Assembly (NCBI GenBank): GCA_037074705.1
Contig: CM073593.1
Span: 104,369,738 to 104,433,737 of the forward strand
Length of the DNA: 64,000 nucleotides
Direction: 5' to 3'
Source: Zhengitettix transpicula
Taxonomy: Eukaryota; Arthropoda; Insecta; Orthoptera; Tetrigidae
Shown here: positions 27,701-38,248 of the stretch, in pieces
Position numbering within the stretch: position 1 is the stretch's first letter
Layout: every line of letters begins with the position of its first letter
Notes under the pieces: model-generated
Database searches by the model: none
Told to the model about the DNA's origin: nothing
Seen by the model: only the letters and a program-made list of their open reading frames with translations
Position numbers and translations under genes: made by a program

Positions 27701-28925
27701 ATGATGCAATTATTGATAAATACAGTTTCATTCATGATCTCCATTGGAAAAAGTAGATCTAATTAGAATATCAACATATTTTAATATTTGTGATAATATC
27801 AATACAATTTTAGCTCTAATTATTTGTTCATACTATTCATAAATAATAACAGAACTTGCTCTATTATTATTAATGCTAATTAAACACAATCCTCAATAAA
27901 TATTAATTGGCATTCAATCCTCAGGAATTCTGTAACATTAATACAACAACCTATTCACCATTGGCAACAAAGTTTTACCACATTGAAACTGGTATCTGTA
28001 TAGCGCACACATATAAAAATAATGAAAGTGTAGTAATATTTAGGCTGTCGATATATATCAAGTGTAATAAAAACTCTTTATAATATTAAAAAAAAAACTT
28101 CAACCATCTTTATAAAAAGTTGTAATTTGCAGATGTTTATTTATTTTAATTTAATTTATTTATATGATTAGCGAGGTCATCAGTGTTGGGGGGGCAGTGA
28201 CACTGACCACCGCACCACAGGAGCCGGCATGTTTATTTTTATTCTGTAATTTCTGTTACGATCTCATTTAGTCTGGGTATATAAAGGGCCTAAATTGTAT
28301 TGAAAAATTATCATTTCAAATAAAATGTTTTTGCGTATCAAAAGTTTTAACACTATTAAATATTAATTCTGTAAAGTAAAGTGGATTTGAAATTTATTAA
28401 CTAAGGTGTGATGAAACTAATAGATGTTATTTGGCTAATGCACTGACTACATTAGAAGAGAGTAAAGCAGAGAGATAAAATGAAAGTGTAAAGAGTGATA
28501 GCAGACAAGGAAAGAAAAGGTCAGTTCCAACATTTCAAACAGTAAACAAGAGTTTTTACCATTTGAAGCATTGGCTTCTCATCTATTAGAAATGATTCTT
28601 ACATGCTCATTTTCTCTGTATACTTTACTCTCCCCATTCACAGACAATGAATTCTCAAATAACACCTCAACTAAGAAAGTGATTATTTTTTTTGGTCAGA
28701 AACTAATGATTTTGTTACCTTAAAGTAGAAAATGTTAAATCATTCCTTACTATATATTTCCTTATTTGTTCTTCTGACAGAACAACATGATTTTGCATTT
28801 TGTGAGATGATTTCCAGGTCAACAGTTGAAGGTAGAGAAGCACAGAACATGTGCCTATTACCACAAGCTTCACAATTTGTTGAGGACGGTGCCTCATCGT
28901 GCTGGACGTACTTTCCAAACATGTG
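24717..28925 (-). CDS. Golgi carbohydrate sulfotransferase (Sulfotransfer_2, CHST11/HNK-1ST-like)
   Basis: Exons read on the - strand: 28925-28719, 27645-27497, 26692-26521, 25795-25524, 25053-24717 (TAG at 24719-24717). I prefer the ATG at 28897 (MRHRPQQIVKL); the upstream ATG at 28939 would cross a likely acceptor (TTTTCCAG, 28926). The protein is type II: a short cytosolic tail, one membrane segment (VKLVVIGTCSVLLYLQLL), a stem, then the catalytic domain. CPIYKAASTTWLYN is the 5'-phosphosulfate (PAPS) loop and RHPFERILSAYRDKLE the 3'-phosphate site. It ends KLDFELFNYNVDSY, typical of the family. It should transfer sulfate from PAPS to a glycan in the Golgi; the acceptor is not predictable here. 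The last three junctions are in phase. The join from 28719 to 27645 is not: the in-frame acceptor would be at 27622, or a small exon is missed. Confidence 0.9.
25054..25523 (-). other. Sulfotransferase intron
   Basis: Bounded by donor GTAAG (25523-25519) and a CAG acceptor (25056-25054). No repeat recognised. Confidence 0.8.
25796..26520 (-). other. Sulfotransferase intron
   Basis: Bounded by donor GTGAAA at 26520 and acceptor TTTTGCAG at 25796. AT-rich; nothing else seen. Confidence 0.8.
26693..27496 (-). other. Sulfotransferase intron
   Basis: Bounded by donor GTAATT at 27496 and acceptor TTTACAG at 26693. No repeat recognised. Confidence 0.8.
27646..28718 (-). other. First coding intron of the sulfotransferase; possible missed exon
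   Basis: Donor GTAAC at 28718 follows TTTAAG. The reading phase requires either the weaker acceptor at 27623 or an exon of length 3n+1 inside this interval, which I could not find with confidence. A short GC-rich stretch at 28185-28232 resembles the start of a tRNA-derived repeat but has no B box. Confidence 0.5.
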
Positions 28926-29344
28926 CTGGAAAATGACAAAAATGGGTTTTTACTTCAGGAATAACTTACACCAGATTAGAATAACTTTTTGCCAAAATAT
29001 TCATTCACATGTCAAATGAAGCTAAAACATTGTTTCACATTGTTTAGCTCCTTTAAGAGCGAATTTTGTCATAACTGTTAATGAGATTTAGTCTTGAAGG
29101 CTTAGTTAGAACCTAGGATCGCATCGGACGATATATTATTTTTTTTTCGGGTGGCATAACTGTTGATTTTCTGTTGACTAATAGAAAAGATAAGGTTTAT
29201 CTCTTGAAGTGTTTAAAAACCCGCGAGCTTTACCCGTTAACGCTTAGGCGGAAGTTCACATATCGTTTACAATAATTGTTCCTTCAGCTAAATCATAGAA
29301 AATTTAAAATGAAAATGAAAAATTTACGTCTGATTGAAAATAAT

Positions 29345-29656
29345 GGATAAGAAAGATAGCCAATACAGACAAAAAAAGAGGTAATATAAATACCACACAC
29401 CGAAACGGTGGGATACTTGTTCCTTTCGTCAGGTGCTGAGAAGAGCCTAGAGCGACACAACTGCACTGGTCAGATGACAACAACTTGTGGAAACATGTCC
29501 TGTGCTGCTTTTGAGTGTTGTCAACTGACCAGTGCAGTTGTGTCGCTCTAGGTTCTTCTTAGCACCCGAGGAAAGGAACAAGGATCCCAGAAACGTTGTG
29601 TGGTATTTATATTAACTCTTTTTTTTGTCTGTATTGGCTATCTTTCTTATTCATAC
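29345..29656. repeat. Repeat B inverted pair
   Basis: The antisense arm (29345-29475) and sense arm (29515-29656) are near complements. Shared blocks include AGAAAGATAGCCAAT, GAGCGACACAACTGCACTGG and AAGGAACAAGGATCCCAG. The whole can fold into a ~130-bp hairpin. The sense arm has GAAACGTTGTGTGG but CCGAGGA instead of CTGACGA; the antisense arm keeps CTGACGA but not GAAAC. Confidence 0.8.
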
Positions 29657-30300
29657 AAAATTTAAGTGAAAAAAAAATTGCAACTGAGTGCTGTGTGAAA
29701 CCCCCCCTACCCCCCGCGGAGGTACCCTTCGATATTTTAGGGTTGACGGAGAATCACACTGAAGCAGATCAATGACATGTGGATCGTTCACACGGACACA
29801 TTTGGAAGACTGACTTAGGAAACTAAGATTGTGCGAGTCTCAAGTTTTTCCTTTACCGTAGAGAATAGAATAGCAGAAGAAGTGTGACACGCAAAAAACA
29901 AATCTCGGGGCCTGTTCAAATGGCAAGCAGAAGTCTCTAGATCTGTATCGCGCTGGTGGTACCCGATTAATGCTAGTTTACAAAAAAACTAATTCCGCTT
30001 TGAATGAACCGACCAGATCCAGATTCCTGTGACACTGCAATCATCCTGTGAAGGAAGATGTTACGGGACACAAGATAACAGTGTTCCGTGAAACTCATTA
30101 CCACTTATATTTACGTTTGCAAGCCCCTACCTTCGTTTCAGCTTAGTGACCTTCCGTCAGCTCAGAGTAGTTCCCCGTAGGTCAGGCCTTCGAACAGAAG
30201 CAGCGCCTGTTTTTTTTTTAAAGGCTCCTCGTCCTCGTCTTCACGTAACGAGAACTTCTTCCGGTACTACGGAATAGCAGCGCCAAGTAACGCGGCTCAC

Positions 30301-30365
30301 CTTGGACTGACTGAGGTTACTGACTCTTCCCCTCCCAGCACTCTCGCTCCTCCCGTGATTTCTAA
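30301..30365 (-). promoter_or_regulatory. Candidate 5' untranslated exon and promoter of the sulfotransferase gene
   Basis: On the - strand a GC-rich segment ends in CAGTCCAAG followed by a strong donor, GTGAGC, at 30300-30295. This is the right orientation and distance to feed the acceptor at 28926. CpG is locally frequent in 30100-30370. There is no direct transcript evidence. Confidence 0.3.
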
Positions 30366-30878
30366 AATGTCGCTAACAATCCATTACTCGCATGCATAAT
30401 TAAAAAACACTCAGCAAACACGATTATGTACCTAAATAAAAACACGTTTCAACGATGTAAAAAACAGGAAAAAAAATCTCTTTCCCAGGTCGAAGTTTAA
30501 TAAACCTTAGAAAAATTATTTTAGAGTTAGGACAAAAAATTTTACAGAAAACGGAAGAGGAATTATATTATTTAACAGACCGCCGCATCATGTAAAACAA
30601 TTACAGGGTGAACAATTTAAAACAACATCTATCTGAAAAAGTTCTGTAAAGTCTGAAAGATTTATAATCGAACGATTATGTGTTATTGTATGTAGATTAT
30701 GTATTATATATATTTGTTATATTTTTTAAGACTGACTGTTTCCAATATTGCTAAATACAATTCATGGAAAAATAAACATTATTATTATTATGTCTGTCTT
30801 GTCAAGTAAACACGACGCATCTGCAAATGAGATCTCTTAATCGATATTGTTTTCGTTCGATAGTTTTAACCAAGTTTT

Positions 30879-31416
30879 TTTTTTGGGCAACAGGCTACAT
30901 GAGGGTAATCCACGTTGGGCAACTAATTGTATTTGAAAGGGGGGATGCGGAAGGGTAGAGGAAGGTAGCCAAGGGTTAACTAGGATCCCCGGGCTATATT
31001 TTAGGGATCCTACCCGGCATTCGCCTAAAGAAATGCAGGGAAAACCCTAGAAAAACCTGCATCAGGTAGGTCGGGCATTTGGTACTTGTCCCACGCCCTT
31101 CCGATAGCGGGAGAAGAGTTTTCTGTGGGGACGCAGCATTCCCTTTTCCGTGCCTCGACCAGTTTAGGAGGCAGCTGGCCGACTATTCCAATGGGAATAG
31201 CGGACAACTCTTACCGTATGCCCAAGGTCTGTGACCCCGGAACCTCTCAGAACAGGCCGAGGTGCCTCGGCTTGTGGGAACCTTAGTTCAAAAACGGAGT
31301 AGAAAAGGCATCCCCAAAGGTAGCCCCTTCGTGTCTCTCTTACAAGGTTCTACCTGCGAGAGAACATCCCTCGCATGTACTGCCTGCGAGAGGATAACCC
31401 TCGCAGACTCCTTCGC
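30879..31416 (-). mobile_element. Repeat A (SINE-like retroposon), full copy
   Basis: Its sense strand is -, ending in a poly-A tail (poly-T at 30879-30884). The flanks TTAACCAAGTTTT (30866-30878) and TTAACAAAGTTTT (31417-31429) match at 12 of 13 bases and are read as target duplications. The 5' head holds two CTGCGAGNG..CTCGCAGG palindromes. A 60-codon frame is open but recurs only through sequence similarity between copies. Confidence 0.85.
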
Positions 31417-31578
31417 TTAACAAAGTTTTAAAACTAGAATAAATATTAAAGCCGAAAGTAAGCAAAACATAATTGAGAAAAGACATGATATAAACATGAA
31501 ACGAAACGAATAGAAGACGCTATTAAAGGCTAGGCGTCAAATGTTAAAAATGAAAATAATTTACGTCTGATTGAAACT

Positions 31579-31864
31579 AATGAATAAGAAAGATAGCCAA
31601 TTCAGACAAAAAGTGTAATGTAAATACCACACAACAACGTTTCTGGGATCCTTTGCCCCCTTTCGTCAGGTGCTAAGAAGAGCCCTAGAGAAACACAACT
31701 GTTTCGTTTTCGTCGCTTTTGAGTGTTTTCAACTGATAAGTGCAGTTGTGTCGCTCTAGGATCTTCTTCACACCTGAGGAAAGAGACACAAGGATCCCAG
31801 AAACGTTGTTGTGTGGTATCTACAATACCCTTTTTGTCTGAATTGGCTATCTTTCTTATTCATT
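31579..31864. repeat. Repeat B inverted pair, second copy
   Basis: Same head-to-head layout as 29345-29656 and shares its left flank (TTTACGTCTGATTGAAA). Both arms carry ATCCCAGAAACGTTG(TTG)TGTGG with an extra TTG. The antisense arm retains CTGACGA, so a hammerhead-like core can be drawn with a modified stem II. Confidence 0.75.
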
Positions 31865-31977
31865 ATTTTTTCATTTTATAATACACAATTCTTCACCTCC
31901 TTTTGGAATATGCACATGAAGTATTAATATTTATAAAGCGTAGTTTTCTTTAAAGAGGTTTGATGGCAGAAGGTGAA

Positions 31978-32148
31978 CAGGGTTTTTTGGGGTAGGATGT
32001 CCCTACTAGTTTATTCACAAAAATCTGTCTGTTTGATTATAGACTCTACTTAACCTTAATGCTAAACTATTAACATGTAACATTTCTTTCTCATTTATAA
32101 AACAACAATAAACGTACTTACCAAACGATTAGTGAAAACCCGAGTAAT
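31978..32148 (+). repeat. Direct repeat with 33205-33375
   Basis: Shares ATAGACTCTACTTAACCTT, CTATTAACATGTAACATTTC, CATTTATAAAACAACAAT and ACGTACTTACCAAA with the LTR-like body at 33084-33682. It is probably a fragment of the same LTR family. Confidence 0.7.
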
Positions 32149-33008
32149 TGATCACGTGGCTGCTGCATATTCGACCCATTAAACACGATATCCATTAACC
32201 TAAATCCCCTAGGGACAGTGTTGCATTAGTCCAAGTTCAGATCCCTGGAATAATAGGATTAAAAATCTTGATCGGAATCGGAATCGCAGAGAATGACAAG
32301 GTGCTAACATACTTACTGTTTCTCTTGACTTGTAAAGCTCCTTACTTACACGATGAATAATGCAGTTACAATGATGTTAAACATGATGTAGAATTATTAT
32401 TACTGCCTAATTGTATGATACGGTCTTATTTATTCATAATAATAAATAATTGTCAAAATAATATCTGTCGGTAGCAAACTACATAATGGATAATTATTCT
32501 AGGGGAAAAACATGCTGATATAAAACTTCTGAATTGGAGTATTTTTTTAATGTAATCCTCAGCTTATTTTATTTGCTGAGGCACAAAACGATGATGTAAA
32601 TTTGATAAATTTAGTAATTTAATTTCAGATGTAATTTATAAATTACTGACCTTTATCCTTCTATTATTTCCTGGGGGTTTTCTGCGACGTTTCTGTTGTT
32701 CCGGCAGTTATTCGGACTTTCAGAGTTAAATAACCATTTATATATAATTAAATATCTTAAAATAACAAATAAAAAAAACCAAACACGGTAAAACATTACA
32801 GGTAGTTCCTCCTTCCATTCTGACATTATTTATTCTATTTAATGATTTACAAATGTAAAGTAATTCATATAAAACTTGTATAATAAATTTTAAAATAATA
32901 GACTTATCATTTGTTAATATTATAGTTAGTCTGAAACTCCTGTCTCGAATTAATATATATATATATGTATATATATACTAATAATTAAATAATTAATTCA
33001 TTAAATTA

Positions 33009-33080
33009 GCCTCACGTTAAGGACGCCAAAAATGTAATAAACAAAGTAAATTCAAGAATTCGGCCCACGTTGAGGCGTCA
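33009..33080 (-). repeat. Two inverted, decayed primer-site copies upstream of the LTR-like body
   Basis: CCTCACGTTAAGGACGCCAA (33010-33029) and GGCCCACGTTGAGGCGTCA (33062-33080) are degraded antisense versions of the primer site at 33686. Each is followed by a TGTARTAA start (33033 and 33084). Confidence 0.6.
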
Positions 33081-33083
33081 AAA

Positions 33084-33682
33084 TGTAGTAATTAAAAGAA
33101 TTAATTAAATCAATGGTTAATTAATAGACGAATTTATTTTATTAAAATTTAAAATGAAAGGATGTTAAATAATTTACAAAATTTAAACCTCAGAAACAAT
33201 GAATTTATTTGGGGGCAGGGTGTCTCTACAAGTTTATTCACAAAATTTCTGTCTGTTTGATTATAGACTCTACTTAACCTTGATGCTGATCTATTAACAT
33301 GTAACATTTCCTTTTCATTTATAAAACAACAATTAACGTACTTACCAAATGATTAGTGAAAATCCGAGTAATTGAAGGTGAAAGGTCAGATTTCGTTTCT
33401 AGTAACTTCAATAAATTGAGATTTTTGTTCTTTCTATCAGGCCTACTGGAGACCCTGAGATTTTGAGTTTCATTCTTTGTGAAAAAAAATAAAGGTATAA
33501 ATTTTCTTAAATGCCACAAAAGGTAAAATTAATTGTTAGTAGAATTTGATCTAAATGTGGTGAAATAAAGTAGAGATTTAAATTGTATTTTGAGTGAATA
33601 AATTTGTTTTTGTTTTGTTAAATTTAAATCTTTGTTTAATTTAAATTTCCTTTCATTAAATATTTTAAAGTTGGCTATTACA
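33084..33682 (+). mobile_element. LTR-like element with tRNA-Lys primer site, inserted in (AT)n
   Basis: A 599-bp body runs from TGTAGTAATT to GGCTATTACA (TG..CA ends). A GAGACCCTGAG block near 33450 is shared with the elements at 33902 and 54732. A perfect primer site follows directly at 33686-33703. A second LTR-like end (AAAGTTGGTTATTACA) stops at 33747 against an (AT)n tract. No gag-pol remains. Confidence 0.65.
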
Positions 33683-33685
33683 AAT

Positions 33686-33703
33686 TGGCGCCCAACGTGG
33701 GGC
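33686..33703 (+). promoter_or_regulatory. Primer binding site complementary to tRNA-Lys
   Basis: TGGCGCCCAACGTGGGGC is the complement of the 3' end GCCCCACGTTGGGCG plus CCA, which I recall for insect tRNA-Lys (CTT). It starts three bases after the LTR-like end, the normal place for reverse-transcription priming. Confidence 0.75.
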
Positions 33704-33744
33704 AAATTACATTTAATTAATTAAATATTTTAAAGTTGGTTATT

Positions 33745-33746
<2 letters not shown>

Positions 33747-33797
<51 letters not shown>
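33747..33797. repeat. (TA)n microsatellite
   Basis: Uninterrupted TA dinucleotides between two LTR-like elements. Confidence 0.95.
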
Positions 33798-33800
<3 letters not shown>

Positions 33801-33901
33801 TGAAAGACAAATTGTGACTTGTTACTGATTTTCGTAATTAATATTTTTTTTCCTGAACTGACACTAAAATCAAAAAAAGTCACGTTTGAGAGAATATATA
33901 T

Positions 33902-34884
33902 TGTAGTAATTGGTAATTAAGGCATTGTTCTAATTGAAAAGTTGAATTGTAGAGGACTCATTATTAGTGGATATAGAGCGGACGCCGCAACAAACCGGCA
34001 AGTCAAAGAAAACATTGTTGATCGGTTGAGAAGGTTTTACGCGCTCAAAATTTACGAGACGAAGAATTCAGTCGGGCAGCTGACAGAAAGCAGTTTGAAA
34101 GCTTTACAGTCGGGCAGCAGATAGCGAATAGATCAGACGAAAAGTTTTACAGTCGGCAGTCAGAACGAAAGAATGTGGTCCAGTCACAAACATGCTTTCA
34201 AATATTAAAAAGTAAAGCAATATTCAGTCGGGAAGGAGACAGAGCAACGAGTGTGTATTCGGTGGTCGAGCGTAGATTCATCATGCTGGCCATAGACAAA
34301 CCAATGAAGTCCATTTTCAACTAAAGTCAGGAGATCTACAAATCCAGGTTGCAGTAAAGCATCGAGAACCAACCAATTTGTGTTAAACCAACTAACGAAC
34401 AACGCCAATTAGAGCCTGTGAACATTTAGAGTCTGTGAGAACTTAGAATCAGTGATGTCCCCAAAAATTGTGCACGAAAAGCTAAAAAGAGACCTGGGCG
34501 GCCGTAAGTAGAGAAAAACTTTAAAATCATTTGTAAACCGTGTTTAAAAGATAAAAGTCAGATCGTTCTTTAATTATTTAATTATCGATAAAATGAGATC
34601 CTTAATTCTTGATAAAATTAAAATTGTTTAAATTCAATATTTAGTATTATTTCTTCCGCAACAAATTTCGTCTATGTTCAGACGCATTGATTTCCATAAA
34701 AAGTAAATGTAATTTTGATTATATAAATTCTGCCATTTATCAAACCCAGTTCAAGACCCTGAGATCCCAAATATTTTGTGTAATTTATACTTGTTTTAAA
34801 ATTGTTAATAAATCTTGTTTAATAGTATTCACTTAAGTTTTTTCATTTAAAAACACCACTATCATAATATATGTAATTATTACA
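33902..34884 (+). mobile_element. Solo LTR-like element flanked by ATATATAT
   Basis: Starts TGTAGTAATT and ends AATTATTACA, 983 bp, with ATATATAT on both sides. It contains an irregular repeat of CAGTCGGGCAG units at 34065-34170 and an AAGACCCTGAGAT block at 34755 shared with the elements at 33084 and 54732. No primer site follows it. Confidence 0.6.
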
Positions 34885-35156
34885 ATATATATGACACAAT
34901 GTATTTGTATATTCTGAAACAACGTTTTCGAGTTGCCATTATACCTAAACCTCTATTACCGATAAGTGCATTTGGAGGATAGATGCATCGTTTTGAATTT
35001 CCACTCTGCTAAAATGCTGCTTCATATTCTCTCTCTCTCTGTGTGTGTGTGCGTGTGTGTATGAGTTAATTTACATACATTCTTGCGCTACCTGTTGCAT
35101 TCGTGGTACGGCGAGAAATTTCCTGCATACCATTATATTAGATAACAGCTTATCTA

Positions 35157-35935
35157 TCTATATATATAAAAATGAATTGCTGTTCGTTAGTCTCACTAAA
35201 ACTCGAGAACGGCTGAACGGATTTATCTTATCTTAGTCTTGAAATGTTCGTGGAGGTCTAGGGAAGGTTTAAAAGGCGAGAAAAAATCGAATAATTTCCG
35301 GGAAAACCCTAAAAACAGCCCTTTTCTATTTCCCATACAAACGTTTTCTAAATAAAATACAAATCTACACCAGTCGATACAATTTTCACCAAATTTCGTA
35401 CACGTGTTCTTTGCGACCAGGAAACAAACACTGTCGGGGTGAGACGCGTCTTCCACCCCCAGAAGCGGGGGTGGAAATATTTAAACATACTAAAACAGCC
35501 GATATTTGAGTCGGATAAATATTTTTAGGGGTCAAAGATATTGATAGTGTTCCTACCAATGTTATCTGAATACAATTTTCATCCCCTACGCCCTGTGAAA
35601 AGGGCACCCTTCGGGTTTGGGGTGGAGATGCTTTACAGTAAAATAACGCGAATACAACCGAGATTGGAGTCAAATCAAAGGTTATGGAAGTCACTGTGTT
35701 TAGTTACGACATTCAAATTGGCATTTACCCCTCAGATGCAAGGGTAGCGGGGTGCAAATTTTGGAACATGCAAACACGGCAGATATTTGCGTTGAAGAAA
35801 TATTTTTCAGAGTTAATTATAATGATTAGGGTTCGAGTAGCGTTACATAAAAATTGCGCAAGAGCAGCCGAAATTGGAGTCATATCGAGGGTTATAGATA
35901 AATGACATCTCGGGCAACGCCGGGCACCCAGCTAG
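35157..35935 (+). mobile_element. Non-autonomous Helitron-like element
   Basis: The 5' end TCTATATATATAAAAATGAA is followed by TGCTGTTCGTTAGTCTCACT and AACTCGAGAACGGCTGAACG, blocks that recur at the start of many arthropod Helitrons. The 3' end has CGGGCAACGCCGGGCACC, able to form a short hairpin, just before the terminal CTAG, with A at the left junction and T at the right. Length 779 bp. No Rep/helicase coding is present. Confidence 0.7.
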
Positions 35936-36135
35936 TATATATATATAAATTATTTTCCTCTCCCCTACTCCAAAAAAAAAGAAAAAAAAAGGGAATCCAA
36001 AATAGCCTGTTCAGATTGTACGGAAAAACAACGTAATAAACAAATTGGACTGTTTGTGGCTTCTGGGAGTACGAAAGAAACAATTTCTACATCACAAATT
36101 AAACCAAATTTTTAAAGAATGTCAAATCTACATTT

Positions 36136-36366
36136 ACGTTACTTTCTAACTCCAAGTTCCATCAACACGACTTAAATAATTGTCCGAAACATTTTAATCT
36201 CCAATGAGTAGCCTTTAAATTTTATTATTAACCACATAAACAGCAGACTGAACAACATCCTACTGTCACTCGTCTCCAAACACCTCAAGCGAAAATATTT
36301 TTCTCGTTCTCCCTTATTAAAAATTTCTACATCACAAATATTCAAAGAATATCAAATATCCAGATC
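36136..36366 (+). repeat. Penelope-like element fragment, uninterrupted copy
   Basis: Nearly identical to 46179-46395 (shared CCAAGTTCCATCAACAC, TCTCCAATGAGTAGCC, CAGCAGACTGAACAACATCC). The 46-kb copy runs on into a GIY-YIG region, so this is a segment upstream of that domain. It shows the empty target of the repeat A insertion at 46396. A hammerhead-like motif follows at 36379. Confidence 0.7.
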
Positions 36367-36378
36367 CAATAATACCAA

Positions 36379-36420
36379 ACATCTGAAGAGGTACCAAATG
36401 TAGGGGATGAAACGTTGTGT
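36379..36420 (+). ncRNA. Hammerhead-like motif after a Penelope-like fragment
   Basis: CTGAAGA is at 36383-36389, GAAAC at 36409-36413 and GTT at 36414-36416. ACAT (36379-36382) can pair with GTGT (36417-36420), and CC/GG may extend stem I beyond an AA bulge. Stem II is weak, so this copy is probably decayed. Confidence 0.4.
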
Positions 36421-36957
36421 GGTTTGTCTTTACTTGCATTTTAGATGTAATTTATCAACTCATTTATTATTACTTTTGGGATTTAATCATTACCTCAATT
36501 ATATTTCTGTTGCTGGCTGAACAAGATTATACATTTGGAAGACTTTATAAGACGCGAGTCAAAGATGTAATTATGGTGATTAATTAACCATTGGACCGTG
36601 GTGCAGTCTATTAGGGAATAGCGGACGTGAGAGGCGCGTGTTGCCAAAGAATGCAACAACATCTGGGATTATATCTGCGTGTTGTAGGCCGTCAGTTTGA
36701 CGACCCGAATTTGTTCGTCCCGTATTCAGCACAGAGAATCTAATCAGGACGACTTGTTTTGTGTGTGTGTGTGTGGGGGGGTTGGACAGTGCTTCAGAGT
36801 GAGTGAGACAGAGAAAGATGCAATATATTCGGTGATCTGACGCAGTCGGCAAATGTAATGTGAAGGCACATCAAAGAGAAGCTGCTCTGGATGAGACCAG
36901 CGGCTGGTAACCCTGGCTGGACATTCCTTTATCATCCGGATAGCACCACCAGGTGTT

Positions 36958-37077
36958 TCTACCTTCCTCTACTCTTCAGCATCTCCCCCCCCCCCCGTTC
37001 AAATCCCTTCCTATGCTATTAAAGGGGAGTTGCCATCACGTGGATTACCCTCATGTAGCCTGTTTCTCTAACAAAAA
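36958..37077 (+). mobile_element. Repeat A, 5'-truncated copy
   Basis: Only the last ~120 bp are present: TACCTTCCTCTAC, TTCAAATCCCTTCCTATGC, GGATTACCCTCATGTAGCCT. A 5' truncation with an intact 3' end is what target-primed reverse transcription produces. Confidence 0.75.
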
Positions 37078-37080
37078 GGT

Positions 37081-37212
37081 GTTTCTTTGTCAACTGACTC
37101 GTGCAGTTGTGTCCCTCTATGCTCTTGCGTTTTTCTGCACCTGAAGGAAGGAACAAGGTTTCCAGAAATCTTATCACTTCTTTTGTCTGAGTTTGACTAT
37201 CGTTCTTATTAT
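37081..37212 (+). repeat. Repeat B, single sense arm
   Basis: TCAACTGACTCGTGCAGTTG, GCACCTGAAGGAAGGAACAA, GGTTTCCAGAAA and CACTTCTTTTGTCTGA follow the repeat B order. It abuts the truncated repeat A copy. CTGAAGG and GAAAT make the hammerhead core defective. Confidence 0.7.
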
Positions 37213-37718
37213 TAGTATCCGTATTCCTCCAATAATGCCGTTGTTGAAGCGATCATTCTCTTCCTGGCCAGGTTTTATTTTACAGTAACATAAATTACTA
37301 CTTTATATGACGTGAAGGATGGACAAAGAGAAACACAGTGTATTGAGAGCACTTTTCCAGGAAGAGAAACCCTACTGGGTGACCAATACTGAAGCTACAT
37401 TCAAGCCGGATTTTTTTTTACCGAAATAAAGGATCAGGATGGAAAAATCTGGACCATGAAAGGCTTTAAGTGAAATTTGACCATGATGATCAATACTAAC
37501 CTGTAGTCTGTTCCAAAATGAAAGCGAATGAGAGCAGAAAAGTAGACGAACGTTGCCAAATCGTCAATAACGAATTACAACAAACCGTTACTACATCCTG
37601 CGTGGACAATGATATGTGACAACGTCGCACGAATCTGATTCGCCGGCTCAAGGAAGAGATTCGAGCACTACGTAGATGGTTCTTGGAATGGTTTCCGCGT
37701 GGTGGCAGACGCTGATGC

Positions 37719-38248
37719 TTTTTTTTGGGTGTAGGCAGGCTATGTATAGGGTAATCCACATAGTGGCAAATCCCCTCTTATAACAAAGTAAAGGGATTTG
37801 AAAGGGGGGATGTGGAAGGGTAGAGGAAGGTAGCCAAGGGTTAACTAGGGCCCCCGGGCTATATTTTAAGGATCCTACCCGGCATTCGCCTAAAGAAATG
37901 CAGGACAAACCCTAGAAAAACCTGCATCAGGTAGGCCGGGCATTGGGTACTTGTCCCACGCCCTTCCGATAGCGGGAGAGTAGTTTTCTGTGGGGACGCA
38001 GCATTCCCTTCTCCGTGCCTCGACCAGTTTAGGAGGCAGCTGGCCGACTATTCCAATGGGAATAGCGGACAATTCTTACCGTATGCCCAAGGTCTGTGAC
38101 CCCAGACCATACACCTCTCAATACAGGTCGAGGTGCTTCGGCTTGTGGGAACCTTAGTTCAAAAACGGAGAGGAAAAGGCATCCCCAAAGGTAGCCCCTT
38201 CGTGTCTCTCCTACAAGGTTCTACCCGCGAGAGAATAGCCCTCGCTGG
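37719..38248 (-). mobile_element. Repeat A, near-full copy
   Basis: Antisense poly-T at 37719-37726, followed by GGCTATGTATAGGGTAATCC and the full body to one CGCGAGAGAATAGCCCTCG palindrome at the 5' head. No clear target duplication. Confidence 0.8.

Noticed and set aside
28180..28235. tRNA-derived SINE head on - (GTGGTGCGGTGGTCAGTG)
   Set aside because: Only an A-box-like stretch is visible; no B box and no second copy in the window.
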